From contig OAPG01000012.1 in the NCBI GenBank assembly GCA_900208305.1, positions 496,001 to 560,000 on the forward strand: DNA of 64,000 nucleotides. The letters run 5' to 3'. Of the stretch, positions 42,360 to 51,668 are shown piece by piece; the stretch's first letter is position 1; each line of letters begins with the position of its first letter. Source of the DNA: Melanopsichium pennsylvanicum. Taxonomy: Eukaryota; Basidiomycota; Ustilaginomycetes; Ustilaginales. The notes beneath the pieces were generated by a model, which saw only the letters and a list, made by a program, of their open reading frames with translations, was not told where the DNA came from and did not search any database. Both the position numbers and the translations under genes were made by a program.

Positions 42360-44054
42360 ATTTTTGGAGCGTGGTATGTTTTGGTGAAGAAGGCGGCAAA
42401 GAGTTGTGACAGAACGAATTCGAAAATTTGGAGTAAGCTAGACCAAGGGCAATGGTGTTTTAGTATATTGCGATAGGATGGGAGAAAGAGGGGTCGACGA
42501 AGCTTAGAGAAGCACTCGAGCCGGTTTTGAGGGAATCGTCAACTGAGTGTGTGTTGATATGAAATGAGATCAAAGTGACGCAAATAGTGGGTTTTTGTGA
42601 CCAGACTTGATGGATTTGGCAGAAACGAAATCGGGTGCGATTATACAGCAGTATACTTGAAGGGATGCTGAGGGCTGTGGGAGGTGTCGGAGCGAGTATT
42701 CCGTATGCTCGTGCGTGAATGCTTTTAACACCTATACCGAGTCGAGGTTGAATGGAGGGTGTTGAAGCGATCCGAAGAAGAAAGGCCGTAAGAGCACGTT
42801 GCAAGAAAGAGCAAGTGATTGATTAATTAGTCGTGTGTACGACGATGATGATGGTGAGAGGACAGAACACACTTTGAAGCATAAAGAGGACAGACAGCAA
42901 GAAGGACTGAATCAAAGAAGCTGCAAGGAGAAGGGGAAACACGACAGCGATGAAAAGAGTTGATGAACTAGAACGTGGACCCGAATAGAGGAGACGAGTA
43001 AATTAGCTGCTACTCCCGACACTCTTTGTCATGTATACAGTACTTTCTGAGCAATTCAACAAGACTAGAATCAGCAGCAAAGCACACAGACACCACAACG
43101 CGCCCATTTTTAAGTTCTTTGATTTGACATTTGAGCAACAAAACGCGCCTCCTGTCAGTCTCAAGTCATCAAAGTAGCACAACAGCACAAGAAGGGAGAG
43201 AGAGAGAGAGAGAGAGATAATAATAAATAATAATAATAAATAATAATAATAACAATAATAAAGCTGCACGCACTGGCCCGCTTGGAAGAAATTTTGAGTG
43301 CCGTGACTGTGTAAACTTTGCTGCAAACCTTGTGTTGGCCGTGCACGCATGCATGCATGTATGCAGTGTATTGCTAGCAGATGACGCTCACCCTTGTTGT
43401 ACTGTATCTCGACAGCTGCTGTGGATTGCGAAGCCCAACCTGGGTCAACCTAAAACCATGCTGACGATGATCAGGTTTGACTTTTATGATAGAGAAAAGC
43501 AAAGATATGCAAGAGAGACGCCTCAACTTAACAATTTGACACCTGCGACTCCAGCCAGAAGACGCAAACGCGCGACTCCATGCCGAGCTTCTTTGCTGCT
43601 GCTTTCTTGCGAGGTACTCAACTCGACCCCGACGCATTATCTAGATTGCTAACATTGAAATTTTGTCCCGATATTTTAGATCGGTGCACACCAAATTAAT
43701 CAAGCTCTTATTCCCAGAATTAGTATCACACACACTGCATTCACAAGTAGTACATATATCCGCTCCAACCTGATTTTTCCCACAAATAAGGGTTTTGTGC
43801 ACACGGCAGCACAGAAATGCGTGTGTGACATGAAATCGAAAGCGGTTTGCACTTTTGTTGTTGTTGTTGATGGTTTCATTTCCAACACGACATCTTTCGC
43901 ATAGGACAAACCAAACCTTTTTTTTTTATTTACCAGCACACTAACAATTTCGTCTTCATATAGGACACTATCAATCTTTTACTGTAAGCACATGCTGTAC
44001 ATCATCTCATGTAGAATCTACTGAGCAGATCGAGATAATACAATATTCGACACC
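42360..44054. promoter_or_regulatory. Divergent intergenic region LAG1 / LCB3
   Basis: 1.7 kb between the starts of two sphingolipid genes. It contains a GA/TAA compound microsatellite, a CATG-rich GCATGCATGCATG patch near 43347 and three TACTGTA/TACAGTA motifs (43036, 43400, 43980). No further gene was recognised, although 80-110 codon frames exist. Confidence 0.4.
43196..43262. repeat. Compound microsatellite (GA)11 then TAA-rich
   Basis: 22 bases of GA repeats (43196-43217) run directly into about 45 bases of TAA/AAT units with single-base interruptions. Confidence 0.95.
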
Positions 44055-46103
44055 ATGTCGGCAGCATCATCAACACTTCATCAGCGCCACGCACCAGCCG
44101 CAAGTGAACTATCCACATCCAGCATCGAACAAGACCGCAACATCTCTGGCTCTTGGATCAAGCCCACCCTTGCCACTTGCTCTTCGTCTACAATCCCTTC
44201 TGCACCAACTACTCCACCTTCTTTATCCGTTGGCACTTCCAACACCGCTGGTTCCTCTTCTCATGCTCTACCAAGGCATAAACGAGGTCACATCCAGAAA
44301 CATGAAAAGATAGAAAGGATCGGTCTCCTTCGAGGCTCATCCTACGTCAAATCCACCGATAAAGACGCTATACCTCAGGAAGAGCTTACCACATCCATCG
44401 GTCTCCAAGACGATTCGATCTACGATGCCTATCTACCACGTCCCATCGCCTTTCTTCGTCGTCTCATCGTCTCTGCATTGCGAAACGAAGCACCATTGCA
44501 TGAACGACATCAACTCTTCATTCGACGCCCTTGGCTCGATCGATATTTCGTAAACACATCTTTACTCGGCACACACTCCTTCTTTCTTGTCTTCCTGCCC
44601 ATGGTGTTCTGGCTTGGCAGTCCGAGGTTCGGAAGAGGGTTGATCAACGTGCTGGCGTTCGGAGTGTACCTCAGCTCCGCGATCAAGGATATGTTTTGTG
44701 TTCCCAGACCATACTCTCCTCCCGTCACCAGGCTTACCGTTGGAACGCATCACCTCGAGTACGGATTCCCCAGCACACATTCCACAAACTCGGTCTCGAT
44801 TGCGCTTTACATTTACTTGTGGGTTCGAAAGATTCGCTCCACCACCATCCCATTCGCCGAATCCACCGTCTTTGACACGTGGTTGTGGGAAGCCTGTCTC
44901 CTCTTTTACGCAATCAGCGTGGTGTATGGTCGTATTTACGCAGGTATGCATTCGGTCATCGACTGCATCGCAGGATCTCTTCTTGGAGCCGCCATCACTG
45001 CTGTTCAATGGGGCTTTTTCGACCAGATTGAACAATTCGTCAAGATCAATAGTTGGACTGTTCCCGTGGCCATTATTCCAGCAGGACTGTTCATGGTCAG
45101 CGTCCATCCTCAGCCAGTCGACGATTGTCCTTGTTTCGAAGACGCGATTGCGTTTGTAAGTGTCGCGATGGGTGTTTCTCTGGCTAGATGGTCAGGCATC
45201 CGATACGGCATCACGCTCAACACGGATCCGATCTTTCACCCTTTTTCGTCGTCGTCCGAAACTTTCCTCGCTGGTCCGATTGAACTCAATGCGACATCGG
45301 GGACAGCAAGCACTGCAATTCCGCTGATTCGCATCCCAGTGGTTGCCAGGCCTGCAGAGAGATGGATCAAAAACAGCCTCATCATGGTGTTTGGAGTGAT
45401 CAACGTTCTCTTACTTCGAGTCATTGTCAAGACTGCATGCAAAGTCATTCTGCCACCAACTTTCCGACTGGTCGACCATTTGATTGGGTTCAGTTTGCCC
45501 AGGAGACATTATACACAGGCTAAACATTACAACAGGATTCCGCTGGCGGATCTGTCTGCTGTACCAAGTGTCATTGATTTGCCCAGTCAGATCATTGTGA
45601 CGGACGATAGCGGCAATACCCAAACCATCAAAGGTCCTGTACATTCTCCGACCGCAATTCGTCCGGGTAGTGCGGATGCGAGTCCTCTTTCTCTGAATTC
45701 CCCATTCGGTTTGTCAAGCAGGTCACCATTGCATTCTCCGGTGCCTTCTCGAACTCCATCGCCAAACCCGATTGAAATGCGAAGAAACTTGGCTGGAACA
45801 AACAAGATCAAGCCCAAATTCACCATCGGTAACAATGCAGAAGACGATGCGGTGGAGGTGGCAACAGCAGACCTGCCCATTCCGTTGACGCAGAGCAAAG
45901 CACATCCCAATTTTGTCGCACCCGACGAACGATTGGCAAGGACGATCGCAGCAGAGGTCAAAGGCAAATCGGAAACACAGGTGGAAAACGATGTCAAGCG
46001 TTATGATGCAGATGTGTTGACAAAGGTGATTGTATACACCCACATTGGATTGTTTTCGGCTGGACTGATTCCTGCTCTGTTTGAGCGTCTGGGCTTGTCC
46101 TGA
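44055..46103 (+). CDS. LCB3: Sphingoid base-phosphate phosphatase
   Basis: ER phosphatase that dephosphorylates dihydrosphingosine- and phytosphingosine-1-phosphate, recycling sphingoid bases for ceramide synthesis. The 682 residues carry the full PAP2 signature: Lys211-x6-Arg218-Pro219, Pro239-Ser-Thr-His242, and Arg293-x5-His299-x3-Asp303. Hydrophobic segments surround these motifs, and more helices follow to the end. The N-terminal ~120 residues are Ser/Thr-rich and cytosolic. The C-terminal half has a long disordered Ser/Pro-rich stretch (about 520-600) before a last hydrophobic helix, making it longer than yeast Lcb3 (409 residues). It is divergent from LAG1 and 75 bp tail-to-tail from RSA4. 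Confidence 0.93.
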   Translation: MSAASSTLHQRHAPAASELSTSSIEQDRNISGSWIKPTLATCSSSTIPSAPTTPPSLSVGTSNTAGSSSHALPRHKRGHIQKHEKIERIGLLRGSSYVKSTDKDAIPQEELTTSIGLQDDSIYDAYLPRPIAFLRRLIVSALRNEAPLHERHQLFIRRPWLDRYFVNTSLLGTHSFFLVFLPMVFWLGSPRFGRGLINVLAFGVYLSSAIKDMFCVPRPYSPPVTRLTVGTHHLEYGFPSTHSTNSVSIALYIYLWVRKIRSTTIPFAESTVFDTWLWEACLLFYAISVVYGRIYAGMHSVIDCIAGSLLGAAITAVQWGFFDQIEQFVKINSWTVPVAIIPAGLFMVSVHPQPVDDCPCFEDAIAFVSVAMGVSLARWSGIRYGITLNTDPIFHPFSSSSETFLAGPIELNATSGTASTAIPLIRIPVVARPAERWIKNSLIMVFGVINVLLLRVIVKTACKVILPPTFRLVDHLIGFSLPRRHYTQAKHYNRIPLADLSAVPSVIDLPSQIIVTDDSGNTQTIKGPVHSPTAIRPGSADASPLSLNSPFGLSSRSPLHSPVPSRTPSPNPIEMRRNLAGTNKIKPKFTIGNNAEDDAVEVATADLPIPLTQSKAHPNFVAPDERLARTIAAEVKGKSETQVENDVKRYDADVLTKVIVYTHIGLFSAGLIPALFERLGLS

Positions 46104-46178
46104 ATCCAACCCAAATCCAAATGCACGTGTTTAGATTCAAGAATTGCAAAATGGAAAAGAAACCTACACGATCATACT

Positions 46179-48071
46179 TTAGTGGCGCCAGATCTTGACA
46201 ACCTTATCCCTTCCACCACTGGCCACTTTGTCAGCAACGAAATCCACGCAATACACCTCATCCGTATGACCTGGTAAATCCTTTCTGATCTTGAACGTCT
46301 TGATTGGATCCCACAATTTGAGCGTTGAATCTTTACTTGCGCTAACGAGCAACCTGGAATCGCTCGACCAAGCCAATCTGTACACTGACGCTACGTGACC
46401 TCGAAGTGTAGCGATGAACTTTCCTGTTTGAGCATCCCAAAGTTTGACGCTATTGTCAAACGAGGCGCTTGCGATTTTCTTACCATCTGGTGAGAAAGCG
46501 ACGTGGTTCACCGTCTTCTGATGACCTGTAAGACGAGCGATAGGTTTCTTTGGTGAGGAAGTATTACCGTTGATCTGCGGTGGCCAGAGGAAAAGTGTAT
46601 GGTCATCACTACCTGTAATCATGGTTTCAGCCAAGGTGCCTCCACCTGTAGCTTCTTTGTAGCGCTTCAAAGCCGAATTCTTTGCATCCTCATCATTGGG
46701 TTGAACATAGGACGCGGTCGTGTTGGATAAAGAAAATGCTCGGCCAGTGTGATCGAATGGACCGGTGCGCAAGATGAAATCGGTAGAGAGCGCAATGGTG
46801 TTGACCCAGTGTGCATGCTCACTCAGATTTCTGATGAGTTTTCCGCCATCCGCACTCCAAACTTTGACAGTTCTGTCCGAGGAAGCGGTGTAAATGGCGC
46901 CTTCTCCACCCCATCTGACACAGTTGACCGAGGCAGTGTGTCCACCGAGCACGTACTCGCACCTACTCAAGGTAGGGTTCCAAACGCGGACGGTACCGTC
47001 TTTGGAACTCGAAGCCAATCGAGGGTTGGTCGGATTGATGTGAATAGGTTCCCAGGAGAGAGAGGTGATCCATTTGGTATGGCCACGAAGAGGTTTGCCA
47101 GAAGGAGCGGCGTTTCGAGCCGCTCGACGCGCTTTGACGCCCATCTTGACTTTTGCATTCACTGCGTCAGTTGGTTCGGTGGTATCTTGATGAGCTTGTT
47201 GTTCTGCTTGGAACTCCTCGTCGACCTGTTTCGAGGTTCTTGACAACCAACCTTTGCGACCGGTGAAGTCAGAGTCAAGCGCTGACCAGATCCATACGTC
47301 GCCGTCCATTCCTCCTGTAGCGAGTTTTCGCTCTCGACCCTCCCATTCTGCACAGAGAACCCAGTTGGAATGGCCGACCAAGGTATGCATTGGAGTCTCT
47401 GTATCGAGATCCCAAAGTCGGGCGGTCTTGTCACCAGCTCCAGTGGCAAGCAGAGAGCCAGTGGGAGAGAAGGTGGAGCATAGGATTGGAGAAGCATGAC
47501 CGCTCATGGTACTACTACATCTGCTTACGGGTCTCACCTTAAAAACCGCTTGAGGTTCGAAAACTACCGTCAAGGTGTCCTCCTGGCTCAAACCCAACTT
47601 CTTTGCTGCTTGTGTGCTCAAGACGTCTTGGGTCAACGAGTTGTTGATAGGTAATCTAGCATTGGCCTTTACGAACTCGACTTTTTCTTCTATTTGTAAT
47701 CCGGCATTAGCATTGAGCTGTTGAAGGTCTACATGGAATGCATAGGGAAGATCTTCTTGTTGGTCGTCGTCATCGTCATCAGAGGAAGCATCCGGGTCAT
47801 CGACGGAGCGCTTCTTGGGGCCTTGAGCTGCTTTGAGCTGACGTTGAAGTTGGTTTATGATTGCTTCAAGTTCTTTCTGACCGGTAGAGGCAGGAAGATT
47901 GATTGTTGGACCGAGAAGAGTACCATCTTGGCCTGATTGGAACTGGATGACAAGAGATTCGGTTGATGGACCGAGTTGTCCTTGTGATTCGAGAAGAGCA
48001 GCTTGGCGAGCAGCAGCTGCATCGACGAGACGCTGTCGTTTGGCCGACCTCTGAGGAATCTGTGTAGCCAT
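46179..48071 (-). CDS. RSA4: Notchless-type WD40 60S assembly factor
   Basis: Pre-60S assembly factor Rsa4/Nle1. In yeast its N-terminal domain is pulled by the AAA+ ATPase Rea1 to remodel late nucleolar pre-60S particles. The 630 residues show a ubiquitin-like NLE domain (about 35-195, split by an Asp-rich insertion near 95-105) and then WD40 repeats to the C-terminus. Many repeats have clear GH and WD ends (for example TARLWDLD, TVRVWNP, TVKVWS, SVKLWDAQ, TLKLWDP, VVKIWRH). The propeller contains an extra hydrophilic insertion of about 55 residues near 275-330, rich in Gln, Lys and Arg. Head-to-head with RRP14, 731 bp between starts. Identity is secure. Confidence 0.95.
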   Translation of the reverse strand: MATQIPQRSAKRQRLVDAAAARQAALLESQGQLGPSTESLVIQFQSGQDGTLLGPTINLPASTGQKELEAIINQLQRQLKAAQGPKKRSVDDPDASSDDDDDDQQEDLPYAFHVDLQQLNANAGLQIEEKVEFVKANARLPINNSLTQDVLSTQAAKKLGLSQEDTLTVVFEPQAVFKVRPVSRCSSTMSGHASPILCSTFSPTGSLLATGAGDKTARLWDLDTETPMHTLVGHSNWVLCAEWEGRERKLATGGMDGDVWIWSALDSDFTGRKGWLSRTSKQVDEEFQAEQQAHQDTTEPTDAVNAKVKMGVKARRAARNAAPSGKPLRGHTKWITSLSWEPIHINPTNPRLASSSKDGTVRVWNPTLSRCEYVLGGHTASVNCVRWGGEGAIYTASSDRTVKVWSADGGKLIRNLSEHAHWVNTIALSTDFILRTGPFDHTGRAFSLSNTTASYVQPNDEDAKNSALKRYKEATGGGTLAETMITGSDDHTLFLWPPQINGNTSSPKKPIARLTGHQKTVNHVAFSPDGKKIASASFDNSVKLWDAQTGKFIATLRGHVASVYRLAWSSDSRLLVSASKDSTLKLWDPIKTFKIRKDLPGHTDEVYCVDFVADKVASGGRDKVVKIWRH

Positions 48072-48802
48072 GATGAATGCGATCTCCTTGTTTGCCTGAG
48101 TTGCGGCAAGGTGGTGAGCAAAGTGAAGGTAAACACTCTATATACATTGTCGGCTGAAGCTTTTGGTGTGATTTTGAGCTTTCTTCTTGCACTTTTTCAG
48201 AGAAAATCTCAAAAATTTCAGCACAAACATTCACAATTTTAAATATATATCCACCCAGGGTCCTCTATAAATCGGCACAAAATCATACCCGATTCGCATT
48301 TCCAAGATCGATTTGGAATGCAGTTCGGGTCGCAGCTTTTTCTTCCTTTTTTTAACTTTTATGTTTTTATTTCTTCTTCTCATTCTGTTTTTGCTGTGCA
48401 TGTTGAACCAATTTTTTAATTTTTTTTTTCCTTTTTTTTTGAAATTCTCAACGACGAGGCGGCCAAGCAGCAAAGAAGGTCAACAAGAGTAGTGAGCTAG
48501 CTTGGGTAGCCTCTGCTTTACACAACACCATCTATATCTGCTCGACCCACACATCTCAGCATAGGGAGAGCCTTTTCAGATACCACCGGAATCTCGATAC
48601 ACCTTGGCACCCACTTCAAAGTTCGATTTAGTAATCACCTGTTTCTCTCGCAACACCTAATACGACTGCCAACATAGGCTTATCTCGACGCCACATTGGT
48701 ACTTTGATTCAACTCCTGGATCGATTCTCTTTCCCTACCCATATCATCTTGGAGCAGCTTAGTTGCTTTCTGCGCTCACAGGCCTTCTCAATCACAACCA
48801 AA
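48072..48802. promoter_or_regulatory. Divergent promoter region RSA4 / RRP14
   Basis: 731 bp between two 60S biogenesis genes. An AAAAATTTC box lies at 48211-48219, and long T-rich tracts run from about 48340 to 48442. The tracts could exclude nucleosomes. Motif roles are inferred. Confidence 0.4.
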
Positions 48803-50437
48803 ATGGCAGCATCAAAACTTGACTCATCAAACTCTTCAACCTCGACACTCGTCAACGGTACTACGCCTAAAAACATACTTACAAAGGCTACCAAATCCCA
48901 ACACATTCTTAATGGCATCGACACTTCGGCCACATCATCCACCTCGGCCGCTGCTTCTACTTCCACGCTTTCGGGCAAGTACATTAACTCTCTAACAAAG
49001 CACAACGCCGCTTTTACTTCGCTCCTCCACCTCATCCCACCCCAATTTTATCTCTCTCGCGATGACGCCGACGACCTCGCAGACGATGTCCCATCAAAGT
49101 ACATGAAGAACAAGCGCAAAAAGGCCAACGAGATTCAAGCAAAGGAGCGAAAGGACAAGCTGAGGGAGGCAAAGAAGCAGAGGCTTGACCCAGACAACTT
49201 TGCCACCGTCACCGATATCCAAGCAGAACGTGCTGCAAAGAAAGCAGCTCGCCAAGCAACTGAGGCCGAGGCCGATTCGGATTTGGATATGCATCTTGAA
49301 GGAATCGTTTCAGAAGCCGATCAAGACGAGGATCAAGATGGCACAAGACATGATGCTCACGCTGTTGCAGGCGACACGGATGACGATATCCAAGATTCGG
49401 ATATCGAGGATCAAACGGTTCAGACTGCCCCTGCTGCTCCGCCCGTTGCTAAGCGCGTTCAGACTGAAGGCGAGCGCAAAGCTTCCATCGACGCCCTTCG
49501 CGCCAAACTGCACGCCAAGATCGCTGGTCTCCAACGCAAGAGGGGTCTCCCAACAGACGTCGACGACAACGGCTCTGAAGACGGCAGTAGCGTCATCAGT
49601 TCCAAAGACGAGCTTCTCGAAGAGCGTCGCAGGCAGCGATTCGACGCGCGCGAGCGTAAGAAGCAAGAGAAGAAGCAAGCCAAAGCCGCCGCAAAAACAG
49701 CTGTAAAGGCCAAGAAGGCTGGTGTCGACAACGCTTCCAATGGTCAACACAAGGGCAAGACATCCAACGTTGGCACAAAGGCACCCGCGCTTCTCGTCGC
49801 TGAGCCTGATCACGCCGACAAGCGCAACGGTGCTTCCAAGTCTGTGACCGACATCGATATCAACGGTGGCTCAGTCAACTTTTCCGCGCTCGACTTCAAT
49901 CCGGTGGGTGCTGCAGGTGCGACGTTGTCAGAGGCGGGTGGCAAGAAGAGCAAACTTGCACTCCCTTCTGATCCCAAGGCAGCTCTTCAAGTGCTTGAAG
50001 CGCGCAAGAAGCAACAAGAGGCACGAAAGGTCAAGTTGGCTCAGAAGCTGGGCGACGCACCTGAAGAGTTGAATGCCAAAGTTTCGCAATATGAAGAGAA
50101 TAAGCAGTGGGACAAGGTGCTGGCCTCAGCGACGGGTGTCAAGATCCGCGACGACGAAAAGATGCTCAAGAAGGCGGCGAAGCGTAAGGATAAACAAAAG
50201 GAAAAGTCGGGCGTGGCATGGAACGAGAGAAAGCAACAAGAGACACAGAAACAAGCCGACCGCCAGAAGAAGCGTCAGGACAACATTGCGGCGAGAAAGG
50301 CAGCTAAAGGGGGCAAGAACAAGAAGGGCTCTTCTTCCACATTGTCCAAATCCAAAACGCCTGCTGGGAAAAAGCCGTCTTTCGGAAAGGCTCGTCCCGG
50401 TTTTGAGGGAAAGAAGATTGGCAGGTCAAAGAAGTAA
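48803..50437 (+). CDS. RRP14: SURF6/Rrp14 nucleolar ribosome biogenesis protein
   Basis: Nucleolar protein needed for pre-rRNA processing, mainly of the 60S branch. ATG 48803 is chosen; the frame is open about 33 codons further but has no ATG there. The 544 residues contain an N-terminal Rrp14 domain (about 25-120: short hydrophobic part with LIPPQFYLS, then a highly basic helix). A long acidic and Lys/Ala-rich middle follows, and then the SURF6 domain (about 390-510: KVLASATGVKIRDDEKMLKK and KDKQKEKSGVAWNERK). The end is basic, typical of nucleolar targeting. The SURF6 motif is clear despite strong low-complexity character. Confidence 0.92.
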   Translation: MAASKLDSSNSSTSTLVNGTTPKNILTKATKSQHILNGIDTSATSSTSAAASTSTLSGKYINSLTKHNAAFTSLLHLIPPQFYLSRDDADDLADDVPSKYMKNKRKKANEIQAKERKDKLREAKKQRLDPDNFATVTDIQAERAAKKAARQATEAEADSDLDMHLEGIVSEADQDEDQDGTRHDAHAVAGDTDDDIQDSDIEDQTVQTAPAAPPVAKRVQTEGERKASIDALRAKLHAKIAGLQRKRGLPTDVDDNGSEDGSSVISSKDELLEERRRQRFDARERKKQEKKQAKAAAKTAVKAKKAGVDNASNGQHKGKTSNVGTKAPALLVAEPDHADKRNGASKSVTDIDINGGSVNFSALDFNPVGAAGATLSEAGGKKSKLALPSDPKAALQVLEARKKQQEARKVKLAQKLGDAPEELNAKVSQYEENKQWDKVLASATGVKIRDDEKMLKKAAKRKDKQKEKSGVAWNERKQQETQKQADRQKKRQDNIAARKAAKGGKNKKGSSSTLSKSKTPAGKKPSFGKARPGFEGKKIGRSKK

Positions 50438-51668
50438 GACTTTGATTTGCATAGAATCTGGTTTCTTTCTCTCACACTCGTACGCTCTTTCTGCTTGTCA
50501 CCATTCCTTTTCTTCTTTTTTTTTCTTTTTTTGCTTTTTTTGGGCTCGTGTTCAAACGGTTGCGACCATCATGTACTACCTCTCTGCATCACAATTCAGC
50601 ATCATTGGATTCAAATGCTCTCCGATCCATCTGCATCATGGTGTCAATTTGGAGAATACAGTCAATTGTAGTCTCAGAGCAAGCCTCTTTAGAAGAACGG
50701 TCTTTGAAGTGTCGTGTATGTTGCGGCAATCAGGGTTTTTCTCTCAATGCTCTCGCGCGATAAGAAGATCTTGAACCTTCCAGCCATATTTCCATTTATT
50801 TTATTTCATTGTTATTGATAATTTTTCCCTAAAGAATTTGAAGATGGGCGACATCTCAACCTCTGCGGGACAAGGACAGTATCTGGATCGAGTCACTTTT
50901 GAGTATGGGCCTCATCACTATGCCATGCCTCACATAGCGACTATCATCGTCATCCAAATTCAAGAGTTTACATACTTGATACTTTCGCAGAAGCTGTGAT
51001 GCTAGTCCTTAAGCCAGTAGATTAGCCAGAGACTCTCGTTGAGGTTCTAAAAGGAGATGATGGGCTAAGTGATTAAAAACAAGGTTGCTGCAGCTTCATG
51101 GCACACGACTTTTATCTGATTTAAAAAAAAAGAAAAAAAAAAAAGAAAAAAAAAAGCAGGAAGAATGCAGAAGCCCAATAAGAAGAAAGCGTAAAGCCAC
51201 CGTGGCACCACACGCACTCTGCGACAGCCAATTTGCTTATATTGATCAAACAGCCTCCATCGTACAAGCCTTGGTCCAACTATCCTCTTGCTTCCTTTTC
51301 CCTACCTTGTTTCTCCTTCCATCACACTCTCACGCTCCTTGCTTCCTCCGGCATTCGTTGTCTGCTTGGCGTCTTACGCACTACACAGCGTTGCCACGTC
51401 CAGCCGACCACCGCAACAAATTTCGTTTCAAGCTTCGTCTGTCCAGGCAACTAGCCAACCGAGTTCGCTTTAAGCATCACTTGCGAGTCTCGACACTCTG
51501 CACTCGGTATCACTTCGCATTTCGCATCCGGTTTCTCCACTGCAGATCTTCGCAAAACAGAGCAGGGTCATAGCTAAATAGCTTTAACCTAGCTTTAACC
51601 ACCTTTGCTTAAAAAGGCTGCTTTGGTCGCTGGGACCATCTCCTCATTCAACGTCCTTCTCGTCCAAA
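50438..51668. other. Intergenic region upstream of AROM
   Basis: 1.23 kb holding the T-rich 3' flank of RRP14 (about 50508-50542), a 32-base A-rich tract with single G interruptions (51123-51154) and a pyrimidine-rich segment ahead of the AROM start. Small frames here match nothing. Confidence 0.4.
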
